Part shown: in pieces, positions 1-8,022 of the stretch
How the letters are laid out: each line of letters opens with the position of its first letter
Position numbering within the stretch: position 1 is the stretch's first letter
From: Sphingomonadales bacterium
GTDB lineage: Bacteria; Pseudomonadota; Alphaproteobacteria; Sphingomonadales; Sphingomonadaceae
Direction of reading: 5' to 3'
Assembly: GCA_016704425.1 (NCBI GenBank)
Contig: JADJAC010000011.1
Span: 1,116,001 to 1,180,000, forward strand
DNA: 64,000 bases
The notes under the pieces: model-generated
Told to the model about the DNA's origin: nothing
The model's database searches: none
The model's input: the letters and a program-made list of their open reading frames with translations, nothing else
Made by a program: the position numbers and the translations under genes

Positions 1-5
1 GGCAT

Positions 6-764
6 ATGAAGCTGAGCGATCAGCAGCTTGAACGCTATGCCCGCCATATTGTTCTGAAGGAAATTGGCGGGGCAGGGCAGGCACGGCTCGCGCAGGCGCA
101 TGTGTTGCTTGTCGGCGCTGGCGGGATCGGATGTCCGGCGATCCAGTATCTGGCTGCCGCAGGTGTTGGCAGATTGACTGTGATCGACGATGATCAGGTC
201 TCGCTTTCCAACCTTCAGCGTCAGGTGCTTTTCGGTACGGACGATATTGGTCGCAACAAGGTGGACGTGGCCAGCGAAGCGGCAGGCAGGATCAATCCGG
301 ACATTGATCTTGTAGCCATTAACCAGCGGCTGACCGCCACGTCTGGCGCATCGTTGCTTGACGGCGTGGACGTCGTTCTTGACGGCTGCGACAATTTCAT
401 GACTCGGCTGATCGTCAATGATCTCTGCCACGCGGCCAAGGTCCCGCTTGTTTCTTCAGCAATAGGCCAGTTTCATGGCCAGATTGGCACGTATCGCGGC
501 TGGGAAGACGGGAAGCCCTGCTACCGGTGCTTCGTTGGCGATGCCCACGATCCAGATGATTGCGACAGTTGCTCCGAAGTTGGTGTGCTTGGAGCGATGG
601 TCGGTCTGATGGGCAGTTTTGCAGCGATGGAGGCGATCCGTGTCATTACCGGCTTTGGGGACGATCCGGCCGGCAAGCTGCATATCATCGACGGATTGGC
701 ACCCTCAATGCGGACAATCAGGCTTCCAAAGGACCCCGGCTGTTCGACCTGCGGCGCGCCCTAA
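6..764 (+). CDS. moeB: MoeB/ThiF-family adenylyltransferase (HesA/MoeB/ThiF)
   Basis: E1-like enzyme that adenylates the C-terminal glycine of a ubiquitin-like sulfur carrier (MoaD or ThiS) for molybdopterin or thiamine synthesis in the cytoplasm. The nucleotide-binding GAGGIG loop is at residues 37-42, the family-typical RYARH is at 10-14, and NLQRQ follows near residue 70. Two zinc-type CxxC pairs are visible (CYRC near 173 and CSTC near 247). At 252 aa it has MoeB length and lacks the C-terminal rhodanese domain of MOCS3-type proteins. Its stop overlaps the end of convergent trpS by 4 bp. Sequence alone does not separate a MoeB from a ThiF role, and no moa or thi genes are nearby. Confidence 0.88.
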   Translation: MKLSDQQLERYARHIVLKEIGGAGQARLAQAHVLLVGAGGIGCPAIQYLAAAGVGRLTVIDDDQVSLSNLQRQVLFGTDDIGRNKVDVASEAAGRINPDIDLVAINQRLTATSGASLLDGVDVVLDGCDNFMTRLIVNDLCHAAKVPLVSSAIGQFHGQIGTYRGWEDGKPCYRCFVGDAHDPDDCDSCSEVGVLGAMVGLMGSFAAMEAIRVITGFGDDPAGKLHIIDGLAPSMRTIRLPKDPGCSTCGAP

Positions 765-1750
765 CGGGACAGCCCCAATGCTGCATAGGCGCGATCCAGC
801 GTCGGTGAAGCTAGGTCGCTTGCCTTTTTGGCGCCCTTGACGAGGATTGCATCGAGTGCAGCCGCATCGCTACGCAATGCATTGAAGCGTTTCGCGATCG
901 GCCTCAGCGTCTCAATCAAAAGCTCGGCCAGCGCTGGCTTGAAGGCTCCGAAGCCCTGGCCGCCAAAACGCGAAAGCACTGAATCGACGCTTTCGCTCGC
1001 AAGTGCTGAATAGATACCAACGAGATTCTTGGCTTCCGCTCGGCCATCGAGTCCTGCGGCTTCGCTTGGCAAGGGTTCTGGGTCGGTCTTTGCTTTTTTG
1101 ACCTTATTCAAGATTGTGTCTGGATCATCGACCAGGTTGATGCGGCTCATATCCGAAGCATCGGACTTGGACATTTTTGCGTTTCCGTCACGCAGCGACA
1201 TGATCCGCGCGGCAGCCGGTGGAATGATCGGGTCGGGAAGGGTGAAGACATCCCCGAAATCATTGTTGAACTTCTGCGCAATGTCCCGTGCCAGCTCGAG
1301 ATGCTGCTTCTGATCTTCCCCCACCGGAACATGCGTCGCCTGATAGAGAAGGACGTCTGCAGCCTGCAGGACCGGATAGGAAAAGAGCGCCACAGACTGC
1401 CCTTCCCGGTTCTTGCCCGCCTTGTCCTTCCATTGGGTCATGCGGTTAAGCCAACCCATCCGTGCTGTCCCGTTCAGGAGCCACTGCAATTCGGCATGGG
1501 CAGGCACGCGCGCCTGATTGAAGAGAATGGATTTGTCCGTATCGATCCCGCAAGCGACAAGGGCTGCGGTCATTTCGCGTGTATTCGCTGTCAGCTCTGC
1601 CGGCTCATACGGCATCGAAATGGCATGCAGGTCCGCCAGGAAGTAAAGGCACTCGCCCTCGTCCTGCATCGAGACCCAATTGCGAATGGCACCAAGGTAA
1701 TTGCCCAGGTGGAGATTGCCGGTTGGCTGGATGCCGGAAACGACACGCAT
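761..1750 (-). CDS. trpS: tryptophanyl-tRNA synthetase
   Basis: Class I aminoacyl-tRNA synthetase that charges tRNA-Trp with tryptophan using ATP. The HIGH-like motif appears as NLHLGN at residues 12-17 and the KMSKS loop as KMSKSDAS in the second half. Length 329 aa is normal for the compact bacterial TrpS. It is the last gene of a leftward run secB-murJ-trpS; the murJ stop and the trpS start share one base (TAATG), so translation is probably coupled. No T-box or trp leader peptide is visible because the gene sits inside the operon. Confidence 0.97.
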   Translation of the reverse strand: MRVVSGIQPTGNLHLGNYLGAIRNWVSMQDEGECLYFLADLHAISMPYEPAELTANTREMTAALVACGIDTDKSILFNQARVPAHAELQWLLNGTARMGWLNRMTQWKDKAGKNREGQSVALFSYPVLQAADVLLYQATHVPVGEDQKQHLELARDIAQKFNNDFGDVFTLPDPIIPPAAARIMSLRDGNAKMSKSDASDMSRINLVDDPDTILNKVKKAKTDPEPLPSEAAGLDGRAEAKNLVGIYSALASESVDSVLSRFGGQGFGAFKPALAELLIETLRPIAKRFNALRSDAAALDAILVKGAKKASDLASPTLDRAYAALGLSR

Positions 1751-3312
1751 TAATCCGCACTCACTTTCTTGCGCCGAAGAAGGATCATCGCCGCCTCGCG
1801 GTCCATTCCGCCAGTCAGGAAGGCCGTCACCAGATAAGCAGCACCGCCTGCCGACACAATCGCGCCGACCGAAAGTATACGGCGGCCCGTTGAACCCGAG
1901 AACCAGTCGGCAAACTGATCACGCAGGAAGAACAGGGCGCCTGCCATGACAGCCGCTGCGAAAAGCTGACGACCGATCCGGCCCCACAGCCAAGGCTCAA
2001 TGTGGAAATGGCCGCGCTTGCGCAAAATGACGTAAAGCATCACGCAGTTGAGCCATGAGCAAATCGCGATGGCTGACGCCAGTCCGTAAATCCCGAAGGG
2101 CGGGATAAGCGCAAAATTGAGGATGATGTTGGCTAACAGCACGATGCCGGCGGTCTTCACCGGAGTCCGCGTGTCCTTGCGGGCGTAGAACCCCGGCGTG
2201 ATGACCTTAACAAGGACATAGGCGGGCAGGCCCGAGACGATGATCGCGAGCACATTGCCAGTAATCGCCGCGTCCTCAAGCGTGAAGCGACCGCCCTGAA
2301 AAAGAGCCGTGCAGAGCGGGATCGAAACCACCCAGAGCGCAACTGCCGCCGGAAGAGTCAACAGCATCGAGAGTTCGACCGCTTGCCCCTGGACCTTGGC
2401 TGCCTCTTCTGGTTCATCCCTGTCGATAAAGCGCGAAATAGCCGGCAAGATTGCGGTGCCGAGCGCGGTTCCGATGACGGACAGCGGCAGCTGGTTCAGC
2501 CGGTCCGAATAATTCATGTAGCTGAGCGATCCCTGCGGCAACCTCGTCGCAAAGAAGGTGTCGATAAACTGGCTCACCTGGTAGACACCAGCACCCAGCG
2601 TTGCCGGAATGACGACGTTGATGAACTGCCGGACGCCCGGTGTCATGCGCGGGCGCCGCAATCGCAGAGAAATGCCAGCGCGTCTCGCTGCTGCCCAAAG
2701 CAGTCCGATCTGAAGGAATCCGCCAACGAGAACACCGACGGAGAGGGCCTGCGCGGTCTTGGCGCCGCCATCAGGCACAATCAGGAGCGCTGCAACCATG
2801 CAGAGATTCAGCAAGGCAGGCGCAAAGGCTGCCGCAATGAATCGCGTCATTGAATTGAGCACGCCAGCGAATAGCGACACAAGGCTGATGAGAAGCAGGT
2901 AAGGAAACGTTATCCGCGTCAGCAAGATAGCCAGATCGAATTTTTCCGGCGTGTTGACCCATTCCGAGGCCAGCGCCCAGACAAAGGCAGGCATAGCCAG
3001 TTCGAAAACGAGGGTGAACAGAAAAAGTGTCGGCAGGAAGACGGCCAGGACTTCCTCGGAAAATTTGCGCGCTTCTTCAAGGCCGCCCTCACGATGAAGG
3101 CGCTGGCTGAAAAGCGGAACAAACCCGGCTGAAAATGCGCCTTCCCCGAAAAGACGACGAAACGTATTGGGCACGCGAAAGGCAAGCTGGAACGCATCCG
3201 CAGCCATTGTTGCGCCCATAATACGCGACATCAGCATGTCCCGCGCAAAGCCGAGCACGCGGCTGACCATCGTCAGCCCACCGATCGTGCCAATGGCTTT
3301 ACCGAGCTTCAT
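1750..3312 (-). CDS. murJ: lipid II flippase MurJ (MviN family)
   Basis: Polytopic inner-membrane protein of the MOP superfamily that moves the peptidoglycan precursor lipid II to the periplasmic face. At 520 aa it has the usual length, with about 14 hydrophobic segments spread over the whole chain, and starts with the family-typical GKAIGTIGGLTMVSRVLGFARD. Family-typical stretches include AFRVPNTFRRLFGEGAFS near residues 45-62 and GLPAYVLVKVITPGFYARKDT in the C-terminal half. It lies 9 bp downstream of secB and overlaps trpS by one base, so the three genes look co-transcribed. Essential in most bacteria. Confidence 0.97.
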   Translation of the reverse strand: MKLGKAIGTIGGLTMVSRVLGFARDMLMSRIMGATMAADAFQLAFRVPNTFRRLFGEGAFSAGFVPLFSQRLHREGGLEEARKFSEEVLAVFLPTLFLFTLVFELAMPAFVWALASEWVNTPEKFDLAILLTRITFPYLLLISLVSLFAGVLNSMTRFIAAAFAPALLNLCMVAALLIVPDGGAKTAQALSVGVLVGGFLQIGLLWAAARRAGISLRLRRPRMTPGVRQFINVVIPATLGAGVYQVSQFIDTFFATRLPQGSLSYMNYSDRLNQLPLSVIGTALGTAILPAISRFIDRDEPEEAAKVQGQAVELSMLLTLPAAVALWVVSIPLCTALFQGGRFTLEDAAITGNVLAIIVSGLPAYVLVKVITPGFYARKDTRTPVKTAGIVLLANIILNFALIPPFGIYGLASAIAICSWLNCVMLYVILRKRGHFHIEPWLWGRIGRQLFAAAVMAGALFFLRDQFADWFSGSTGRRILSVGAIVSAGGAAYLVTAFLTGGMDREAAMILLRRKKVSAD

Positions 3313-3321
3313 GTCTCGCTT

Positions 3322-3825
3322 TTACGCGTTGCCTTCTGCGGCCGGTGCGGCCCCCTGTCCCTCGGCATTGGCAAGGGCCTGCTGCATGTAGAGCGCGCCA
3401 AAATCGATCGGCTCAAGCAGGAGCGGCGGGAAGCCGCCATCGCGCACGGAGTCGGCCAGGACGCGGCGCGCGAATGGGAACACAAGGCGAGGGGCCTCAG
3501 CAAAGAGGAAGGGCTGGATCTGATCTTCCGGCACATTGCGAATCCCGAACAGCCCGGCATAGGCAAGCTCTACCTGAAACGCGACCTTGTCCGCGCTGGT
3601 TGCGCGGACGTCGATTTTCAGGACCACTTCATGCACATCATCGGCAATCTGGTTTGCGCCGATATTGAACTGCACATCGATCTGCGGTTGTCCTTGCCAT
3701 TGGAAGACGGCCGGCGCATTCGGGTTTTCGAACGACAGATCCTTCACATATTGCGAAATAAGGCCCACTGCGGGGGCGGTGTCCTCACCATTGGCAAGCG
3801 GTTCGTTGCCGGTTTCATCAGCCAT
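3322..3825 (-). CDS. secB: protein-export chaperone SecB
   Basis: Tetrameric cytoplasmic chaperone that keeps preproteins unfolded and hands them to SecA. The 167-aa protein has the alphaproteobacterial SecB core: a KDLSFENPNAP segment near residues 29-39, a YAGLFGIRNVPED stretch in the middle, and the LFPFAR-like end followed by DGGFPPLLLEPIDFGALY. The N-terminus (about 25 residues, acidic) and the Ala-rich tail are variable regions. It is the first gene of the leftward run secB-murJ-trpS and is divergent from the Tim44-like gene, an arrangement common in alphaproteobacteria. Confidence 0.96.
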   Translation of the reverse strand: MADETGNEPLANGEDTAPAVGLISQYVKDLSFENPNAPAVFQWQGQPQIDVQFNIGANQIADDVHEVVLKIDVRATSADKVAFQVELAYAGLFGIRNVPEDQIQPFLFAEAPRLVFPFARRVLADSVRDGGFPPLLLEPIDFGALYMQQALANAEGQGAAPAAEGNA

Positions 3826-3942
3826 TTGAAAATCCTCAGGTCAAACGTAAATTTGAGGCGCGGACCGAACCGTCGCCGTGCCGCGGGCGCCTAGCAGCCG
3901 AGGCAGTCGAGGGCAATGGGAGAGATTTTCCGTGAAAGTGAT

Positions 3943-3971
3943 TTGAATCCAGCGTTTGTCACGCCTATGTA
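3943..3971 (+). promoter_or_regulatory. sigma70-type promoter for the Tim44-like gene
   Basis: TTGAAT at 3943-3948 and TATGTA at 3966-3971 are separated by 17 bp, close to the sigma70 consensus. Predicted start of transcription is near 3978, about 20 bp before the ATG at 3998. The region is the divergent spacer between secB and the Tim44-like gene, which fits. No transcript data are available here. Confidence 0.6.
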
Positions 3972-3997
3972 ATGATCTGGATCGCCTTGGAGACATC

Positions 3998-4648
3998 ATG
4001 ATCGGCATTATCATCTTTGCCATGATCGCCCTTTTTTTGGGGCTTCGGCTTTATGCTGTGCTCGGCAAACGCACCGGGCATGAGCAGCCATTGGCGCGCT
4101 CTGCCGAGGATCTCGTGCGGGATCGCCCGATTGTTCCTGCAATCGAAGATTCGCGCGACGGACCATCTGTTGTACCTGAAGAACAGCATGTCGCAGGCGC
4201 CGAGGCGGGCTTGCGGGCCATCTCCGCAGCAGACCGCAATTTCAGTGCCGTTGATTTTATCGAAGGAGCCAAACAGGCTTATCGACTGATCCTTGAGGCT
4301 TTTTGGGCCGGCAAGGAAGAGGATTATCGCGCTTATGTTTCGGACGAGGTACGGGAAGCCTTTGGCGAGGACATCGCAGCACGGGCGGCGCAGGGCCATG
4401 TTCTCGACAACCGAATGGTGCGCATCGAACGGGCCGTGATCGCGGACGCAAAGTTCAGCAATGGCACGGCGGAGATCACCGTTCGTTTTGACGCGGACAT
4501 TGCTGCTGTAACCCGCGATACTGAAGGCAAGGTCATTGCCGGATCGCTGACCGATGCGGTTCCGACCCACGATGCCTGGACCTTCGCTCGAAACTTGCGA
4601 TCATCCGATCCGAACTGGCTTTTGACGGATACCGACGAAGCAGCTTAA
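3998..4648 (+). CDS. Tim44-domain (TimA-like) membrane-anchored protein
   Basis: A 216-aa protein with one N-terminal membrane segment (about residues 1-18) followed by a charged linker and a Tim44-like/MBA1-like domain (about residues 70-210). It resembles alphaproteobacterial relatives of mitochondrial import protein Tim44. In bacteria the exact role is not settled; it is probably tethered at the inner membrane facing the cytoplasm. I chose the ATG at 3998 because it places the membrane anchor at the N-terminus and follows a good promoter; an in-frame upstream ATG at 3956 lies within the promoter. The gene sits next to secB and upstream of mltA, a conserved neighbourhood. Confidence 0.88.
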   Translation: MIGIIIFAMIALFLGLRLYAVLGKRTGHEQPLARSAEDLVRDRPIVPAIEDSRDGPSVVPEEQHVAGAEAGLRAISAADRNFSAVDFIEGAKQAYRLILEAFWAGKEEDYRAYVSDEVREAFGEDIAARAAQGHVLDNRMVRIERAVIADAKFSNGTAEITVRFDADIAAVTRDTEGKVIAGSLTDAVPTHDAWTFARNLRSSDPNWLLTDTDEAA

Positions 4649-4658
4649 GACGTCGGGT

Positions 4659-5900
4659 ATGTCTACCCGTTCATTCATTTCCATCGCATTGCTTCTGGTT
4701 CTTGGTGCCTGCGGAGCCCGGATTGTTCCCAATGCCCGTCCACCGCAAAGCGCGGGCGTAACCGTTAAGCCGGTCCCGAACGTTCCGATTCCGCCAAAGC
4801 CGGTCATTGTGAGCACACCGGGCCCGAACGCCCGCGCGATGGGTGCCATCGCAGCCGACCTGCCGACACTGGACAAGGCGAGCGCCGGTCGTGCCTTGCA
4901 AGCCTTTCGCACGTCCTGCCCTTCGCTTCTCAGACGCAACGATCAATCCGGGCTGACACGAAAGGAAGACTGGCATCCGGCCTGTGCCGCTGCGTCGAGC
5001 TGGCGGGACGAGGATGCGACCGGCTTTTTCGCTACGAACTTCGAAGCGGTTCAGATTGGTGACGGGAAGAGCTTCGCCACAGGCTATTACGAGCCGGAAA
5101 TCATCGGGTCGCGGGCAAAAGGGCCTGGCTATGATGTGCCGATTTACCGGCGTCCAACCGACCTGATCGATGTCGATCTCGGGCTGTTTTCCGACGAACT
5201 CAAAGGAAAAAAGATCCGGGGTCGCGTCAAGGGACAGAGCTTTGTTCCCTATGCCGATCGAACCGAAATCGAAGAGGGCGCTCTCGCCGGACGTGGGCTG
5301 GAGATCGCCTGGGCAGCGGATGCGGCTGAATTTTTCTTTCTCCAGGTCCAGGGTTCTGGCCGACTGAAGCTGCCTGACGGCAGCGTGATGCGCATCGGCT
5401 ATGATGGCCAGAATGGACGGGACTATACCGGCATCGGTAAACTGATGCGGGACAGGGGGCTACTTGGTCCCGGTCAGACCTCCATGCAAGGAATTCTCAA
5501 CTGGCTTCACGATCACCCGGATGAGGGCCGAGCAATCATGCGCGAAAACAAAAGTTGGGTGTTTTTCAAGGAACTGACCGGTCCGGGGCCGATTGGTGCG
5601 CTTGGTTTGCCCGTTACCGGCAATGCCACCGTTGCTGCCGACCCCAGCTTTGTGCCGCTCGGCGCACCCGTTTTTCTTTCAATGGATCGCCTTGAAGCGA
5701 CCGGGCTCTGGATAGCGCAAGACACTGGAGGTGCAATCAAGGGCAGCAACAGATTCGATACGTTCTGGGGAGCGGGCGCCCGCGCCAGAGCACTAGCCGG
5801 AGGAATGGCAGCACGGGGCACAGCATTCGTCCTCCTTCCGCTTGGCACGCTTGCGAGGATTGCACAGGAACAGGCCAATGTCCCGCCGCCTCAGCCCTGA
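4659..5900 (+). CDS. mltA: membrane-bound lytic murein transglycosylase A
   Basis: Lipoprotein that cleaves the MurNAc-GlcNAc bond of peptidoglycan, leaving 1,6-anhydro ends. A lipobox LGAC places the lipidated Cys at residue 18 after a hydrophobic signal. The MltA domain occupies about residues 130-290 (GYYEPEIIGS, FFLQVQGSGRL, RIGYDGQNG) and the 3D barrel domain follows with the catalytic Asp context QDTGGAIKG near residues 355-363. Length 413 aa fits. It begins 10 bp after the Tim44-like gene and overlaps the Smr gene by 23 bp, so the three are probably one transcript. Confidence 0.94.
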   Translation: MSTRSFISIALLLVLGACGARIVPNARPPQSAGVTVKPVPNVPIPPKPVIVSTPGPNARAMGAIAADLPTLDKASAGRALQAFRTSCPSLLRRNDQSGLTRKEDWHPACAAASSWRDEDATGFFATNFEAVQIGDGKSFATGYYEPEIIGSRAKGPGYDVPIYRRPTDLIDVDLGLFSDELKGKKIRGRVKGQSFVPYADRTEIEEGALAGRGLEIAWAADAAEFFFLQVQGSGRLKLPDGSVMRIGYDGQNGRDYTGIGKLMRDRGLLGPGQTSMQGILNWLHDHPDEGRAIMRENKSWVFFKELTGPGPIGALGLPVTGNATVAADPSFVPLGAPVFLSMDRLEATGLWIAQDTGGAIKGSNRFDTFWGAGARARALAGGMAARGTAFVLLPLGTLARIAQEQANVPPPQP

Positions 5901-6423
5901 GGAACGGGCTGTCTGGCGGCGTGTCACGGAAACGGTCAGTCGCGCCGGGCCGCGGGACCCTGTGGAGACCGAACGACCTGTCGCCCCTGCAAAGGCAGGG
6001 GCCCAGGTGAAAAGCAGGCGCCCAAGCGTCAAACAAGCCCCTGCCTTCGCAGGGGCGACGCACACGCCGCATTCCGCCAACACGCTCGATGGCGGTTGGG
6101 ACAAGCGTATAGCCAAAGGGACGCTCGAACCGGATTTTACGATCGATCTTCACGGCGAAACGCTGGCGAGCGCGCATGCCAAGCTCAACAGGGCCTTGTC
6201 CCTTGCCATCCGGAATGAAGCACGAATCCTGCTGCTCATCACGGGCAAGGCGGCAAGGGACAATCCGCGACTTCCGCCGACCACGCGCGGTGTTATCCGT
6301 GCCTCCGTGAAGGATTGGCTCGCCGCGTCACAACATTCCGCGCATATTGCCGCGATCCGGGGCGCTCACCCGCGGCACGGTGGCGCAGGGGCACTCTACG
6401 TCATTCTGAGGCGCGGGCGATAA
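5878..6423 (+). CDS. Smr (MutS2 C-terminal-like) domain protein with an in-frame palindromic insert
   Basis: A 181-aa protein of the Smr/MutS-related family, whose members bind or nick nucleic acids. The C-terminal Smr domain (about residues 85-180) shows the DLHG signature (FTIDLHGETL). The start codon chosen, ATG 5878, overlaps the end of mltA and yields MSRRLSPEER, the usual opening of these proteins. Between the N-terminal arm and the domain, roughly residues 35-61, the codons are supplied by a REP-like palindromic doublet (5980-6059), giving low-complexity APAKAGA and APAFAGAT segments. The insert keeps the frame (see findings). The 3' end overlaps dapE by 23 bp. Confidence 0.85.
   Translation: MSRRLSPEERAVWRRVTETVSRAGPRDPVETERPVAPAKAGAQVKSRRPSVKQAPAFAGATHTPHSANTLDGGWDKRIAKGTLEPDFTIDLHGETLASAHAKLNRALSLAIRNEARILLLITGKAARDNPRLPPTTRGVIRASVKDWLAASQHSAHIAAIRGAHPRHGGAGALYVILRRGR
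5980..6059. repeat. REPIN-like doublet: two inverted REP hairpins inside the Smr gene
   Basis: Two arms of 23 bp, 5980-6002 and 6037-6059, are reverse complements with one mismatch, separated by 34 bp. Each arm is itself a hairpin with 7-bp stem CCCCTGC/GCAGGGG and a 4-nt loop (AAAG or CTTC). This matches the form of REP doublets (REPINs) moved by RAYT transposases. Its predicted peptide, APAKAGA...APAFAGAT, resembles translated palindromes I know from sphingomonad genomes. No second full copy was found in this window and no RAYT gene is present. Confidence 0.8.
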
Positions 6424-7522
6424 TCTCGGCGTAGATCTTCGTCAGTTCCCGGATGTCGTCCAGTGCTGCGGCCTCATCGAGCTTGTGCATGGTGGCATTG
6501 CAGAGGCCAAATTCGACGACAGGGCAAATCTGGGAGAGGAAACGGGCATCCGATGTGCCGCCAGTCGTCGAAAGGTCAGGCCGGATTCCGATCACTTTCT
6601 CGATCGCGCCCGAAACAAGGTCGCTCAATTCGCCGGGCAGCGTGACAAAAGCCTCACCAGAAATTCGCGCGATGACTTCGCCTTCCGGAATTTCGGAGCG
6701 GACGATCTCCGAAATGCGGTCTACCAGATCCTGGCCGGTATGCAGGCTGTTGAAGCGAATGCTCAACCGTGCCCGCGCCAGTGGCGGGATGACATTGGTT
6801 GCCGGATTTCCAACCTCGATATCGGTGACTTCAATGTTCGAAGGCTGGAACCAGTCAGTTCCTTCATCAAGCAATATGGCATCGATCCGGGAAAGGATGC
6901 GGACCAGCTTTGGGATCGGATTGTCCGCCATATGGGGGTACGCCACATGGCCCTGGACGCCCGGCACGCTGATCCAGATGTTGACTGAGCCACGGCGGCC
7001 GATCTTCATCATGTCGCCAAGCCGATTGACGGAGGTCGGCTCGCCCACGACGCACAGGTCAGGAATCAGGCTGCGCGCCTTGATATGGTCGATCAACGCA
7101 ACGGTGCCATGCACGGCGGGGCCTTCTTCGTCGCCCGTGATGATGAGGCTTATGCGCCCGTCATGCGCCTCCGGCACTGCAGCCACAAAGGCCGCAATGC
7201 TCGATTTCATATCAACAGCACCCCGCCCATAGAGCAGGTCGCCGCGGATTTCGGGCCTGAAAGGGTCACTTGTCCAGCCGGGACCGGGCGGGACAACGTC
7301 CAGATGCCCCGCAAATGCCAGATGCCGACCGGTTCCTGAGCCTTCTCGCGTTGCAAAGAGATTCTCTACCGGTCCGTCCGGAGGATCGCCGCACACAAAC
7401 CGTTCGACCTCAAAGCCAAGCGACAGCAAGGCGGATTCGAGGACGTCAAAAACCGCCCCCGTCGCGGGCGTCACGCTAGGAGCAGCGATCAGGTCCTGAG
7501 CCAGCCGGATTGCGTCGGTCAT
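6401..7522 (-). CDS. dapE: succinyl-diaminopimelate desuccinylase
   Basis: Zinc peptidase-family (M20) enzyme that removes succinate from N-succinyl-LL-diaminopimelate in lysine and peptidoglycan precursor synthesis. The 373-aa chain shows the metal-binding motifs FAGHLDVVPPG near residue 68, GRGAVDMKSSIAAF near 100 and ITGDEEGPAVHG near 130, followed by the dimerisation domain and the C-terminal TTGGTSDARF. Start MTDAIRLAQDLI is typical. It is convergent with the Smr gene (23-bp overlap) and divergent from a cupin gene 45 bp away. Confidence 0.95.
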   Translation of the reverse strand: MTDAIRLAQDLIAAPSVTPATGAVFDVLESALLSLGFEVERFVCGDPPDGPVENLFATREGSGTGRHLAFAGHLDVVPPGPGWTSDPFRPEIRGDLLYGRGAVDMKSSIAAFVAAVPEAHDGRISLIITGDEEGPAVHGTVALIDHIKARSLIPDLCVVGEPTSVNRLGDMMKIGRRGSVNIWISVPGVQGHVAYPHMADNPIPKLVRILSRIDAILLDEGTDWFQPSNIEVTDIEVGNPATNVIPPLARARLSIRFNSLHTGQDLVDRISEIVRSEIPEGEVIARISGEAFVTLPGELSDLVSGAIEKVIGIRPDLSTTGGTSDARFLSQICPVVEFGLCNATMHKLDEAAALDDIRELTKIYAEIIARASE

Positions 7523-7567
7523 TTGCTCCGCCTAGCTTGAGTAGAAGCAATTGCAAAGGGAAGGCTT

Positions 7568-8017
7568 ATGCCCAAACTCAACCTGGATATGATCGAGCAG
7601 ACAAACAAGACCGGATACCCGCCTGTTTATGCCGGGCAAGTGAAGGAGCGTTGGTATCGCAGGCTTGCGCCTGCATCGGGCCTTCAAGATTTCGGGGTCA
7701 GCCATGTGACATTGAAGCCCGGAGCCTGGTCGGCACAACGGCATTGGCATGTGGGAGAAGATGAGTTTGTGGTGATGCTTTCAGGCGAGGCTGTTCTCGT
7801 CGACGACAATGGCGAAACGCCGATGCGTGCAGGTGATTGCGCAGCGTTCCCGAAGAATGACGGGAATGGACACTGCCTCGTCAATCAGAGTGATGCGGAC
7901 TGCGTCTATATCGCCGTCGGGAGGCCGTCGGAAACGGATTGCCACTATCCCGATATCGACATGCACCTTGATGCCGCGCGTGGCCTGCAATGCCGCAAGG
8001 ATGGTAGACCCTGGTAA
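7568..8017 (+). CDS. cupin-domain protein
   Basis: A 149-aa single-domain cupin of unknown substrate. The metal-binding cupin motif 1 is visible as HWHVGEDEFVVMLSGE near residues 59-74 (two His, Glu), and motif 2 as the FPKNDGNGHCLVNQ stretch near 96-109. Proteins of this type are often annotated as auxin-binding-like or transcriptional-regulator-associated cupins, but here there is no DNA-binding domain. It is a stand-alone gene between divergent dapE and convergent serine hydrolase. A short GGGAAGG sequence upstream of the ATG serves as ribosome binding site. Confidence 0.8.
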   Translation: MPKLNLDMIEQTNKTGYPPVYAGQVKERWYRRLAPASGLQDFGVSHVTLKPGAWSAQRHWHVGEDEFVVMLSGEAVLVDDNGETPMRAGDCAAFPKNDGNGHCLVNQSDADCVYIAVGRPSETDCHYPDIDMHLDAARGLQCRKDGRPW

Positions 8018-8022
8018 GAGCC

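Noticed and set aside
5980..6059. Start of a CRISPR array
   Set aside because: There are only two arms in inverted, not direct, orientation, each self-complementary, and no further repeats or cas genes.
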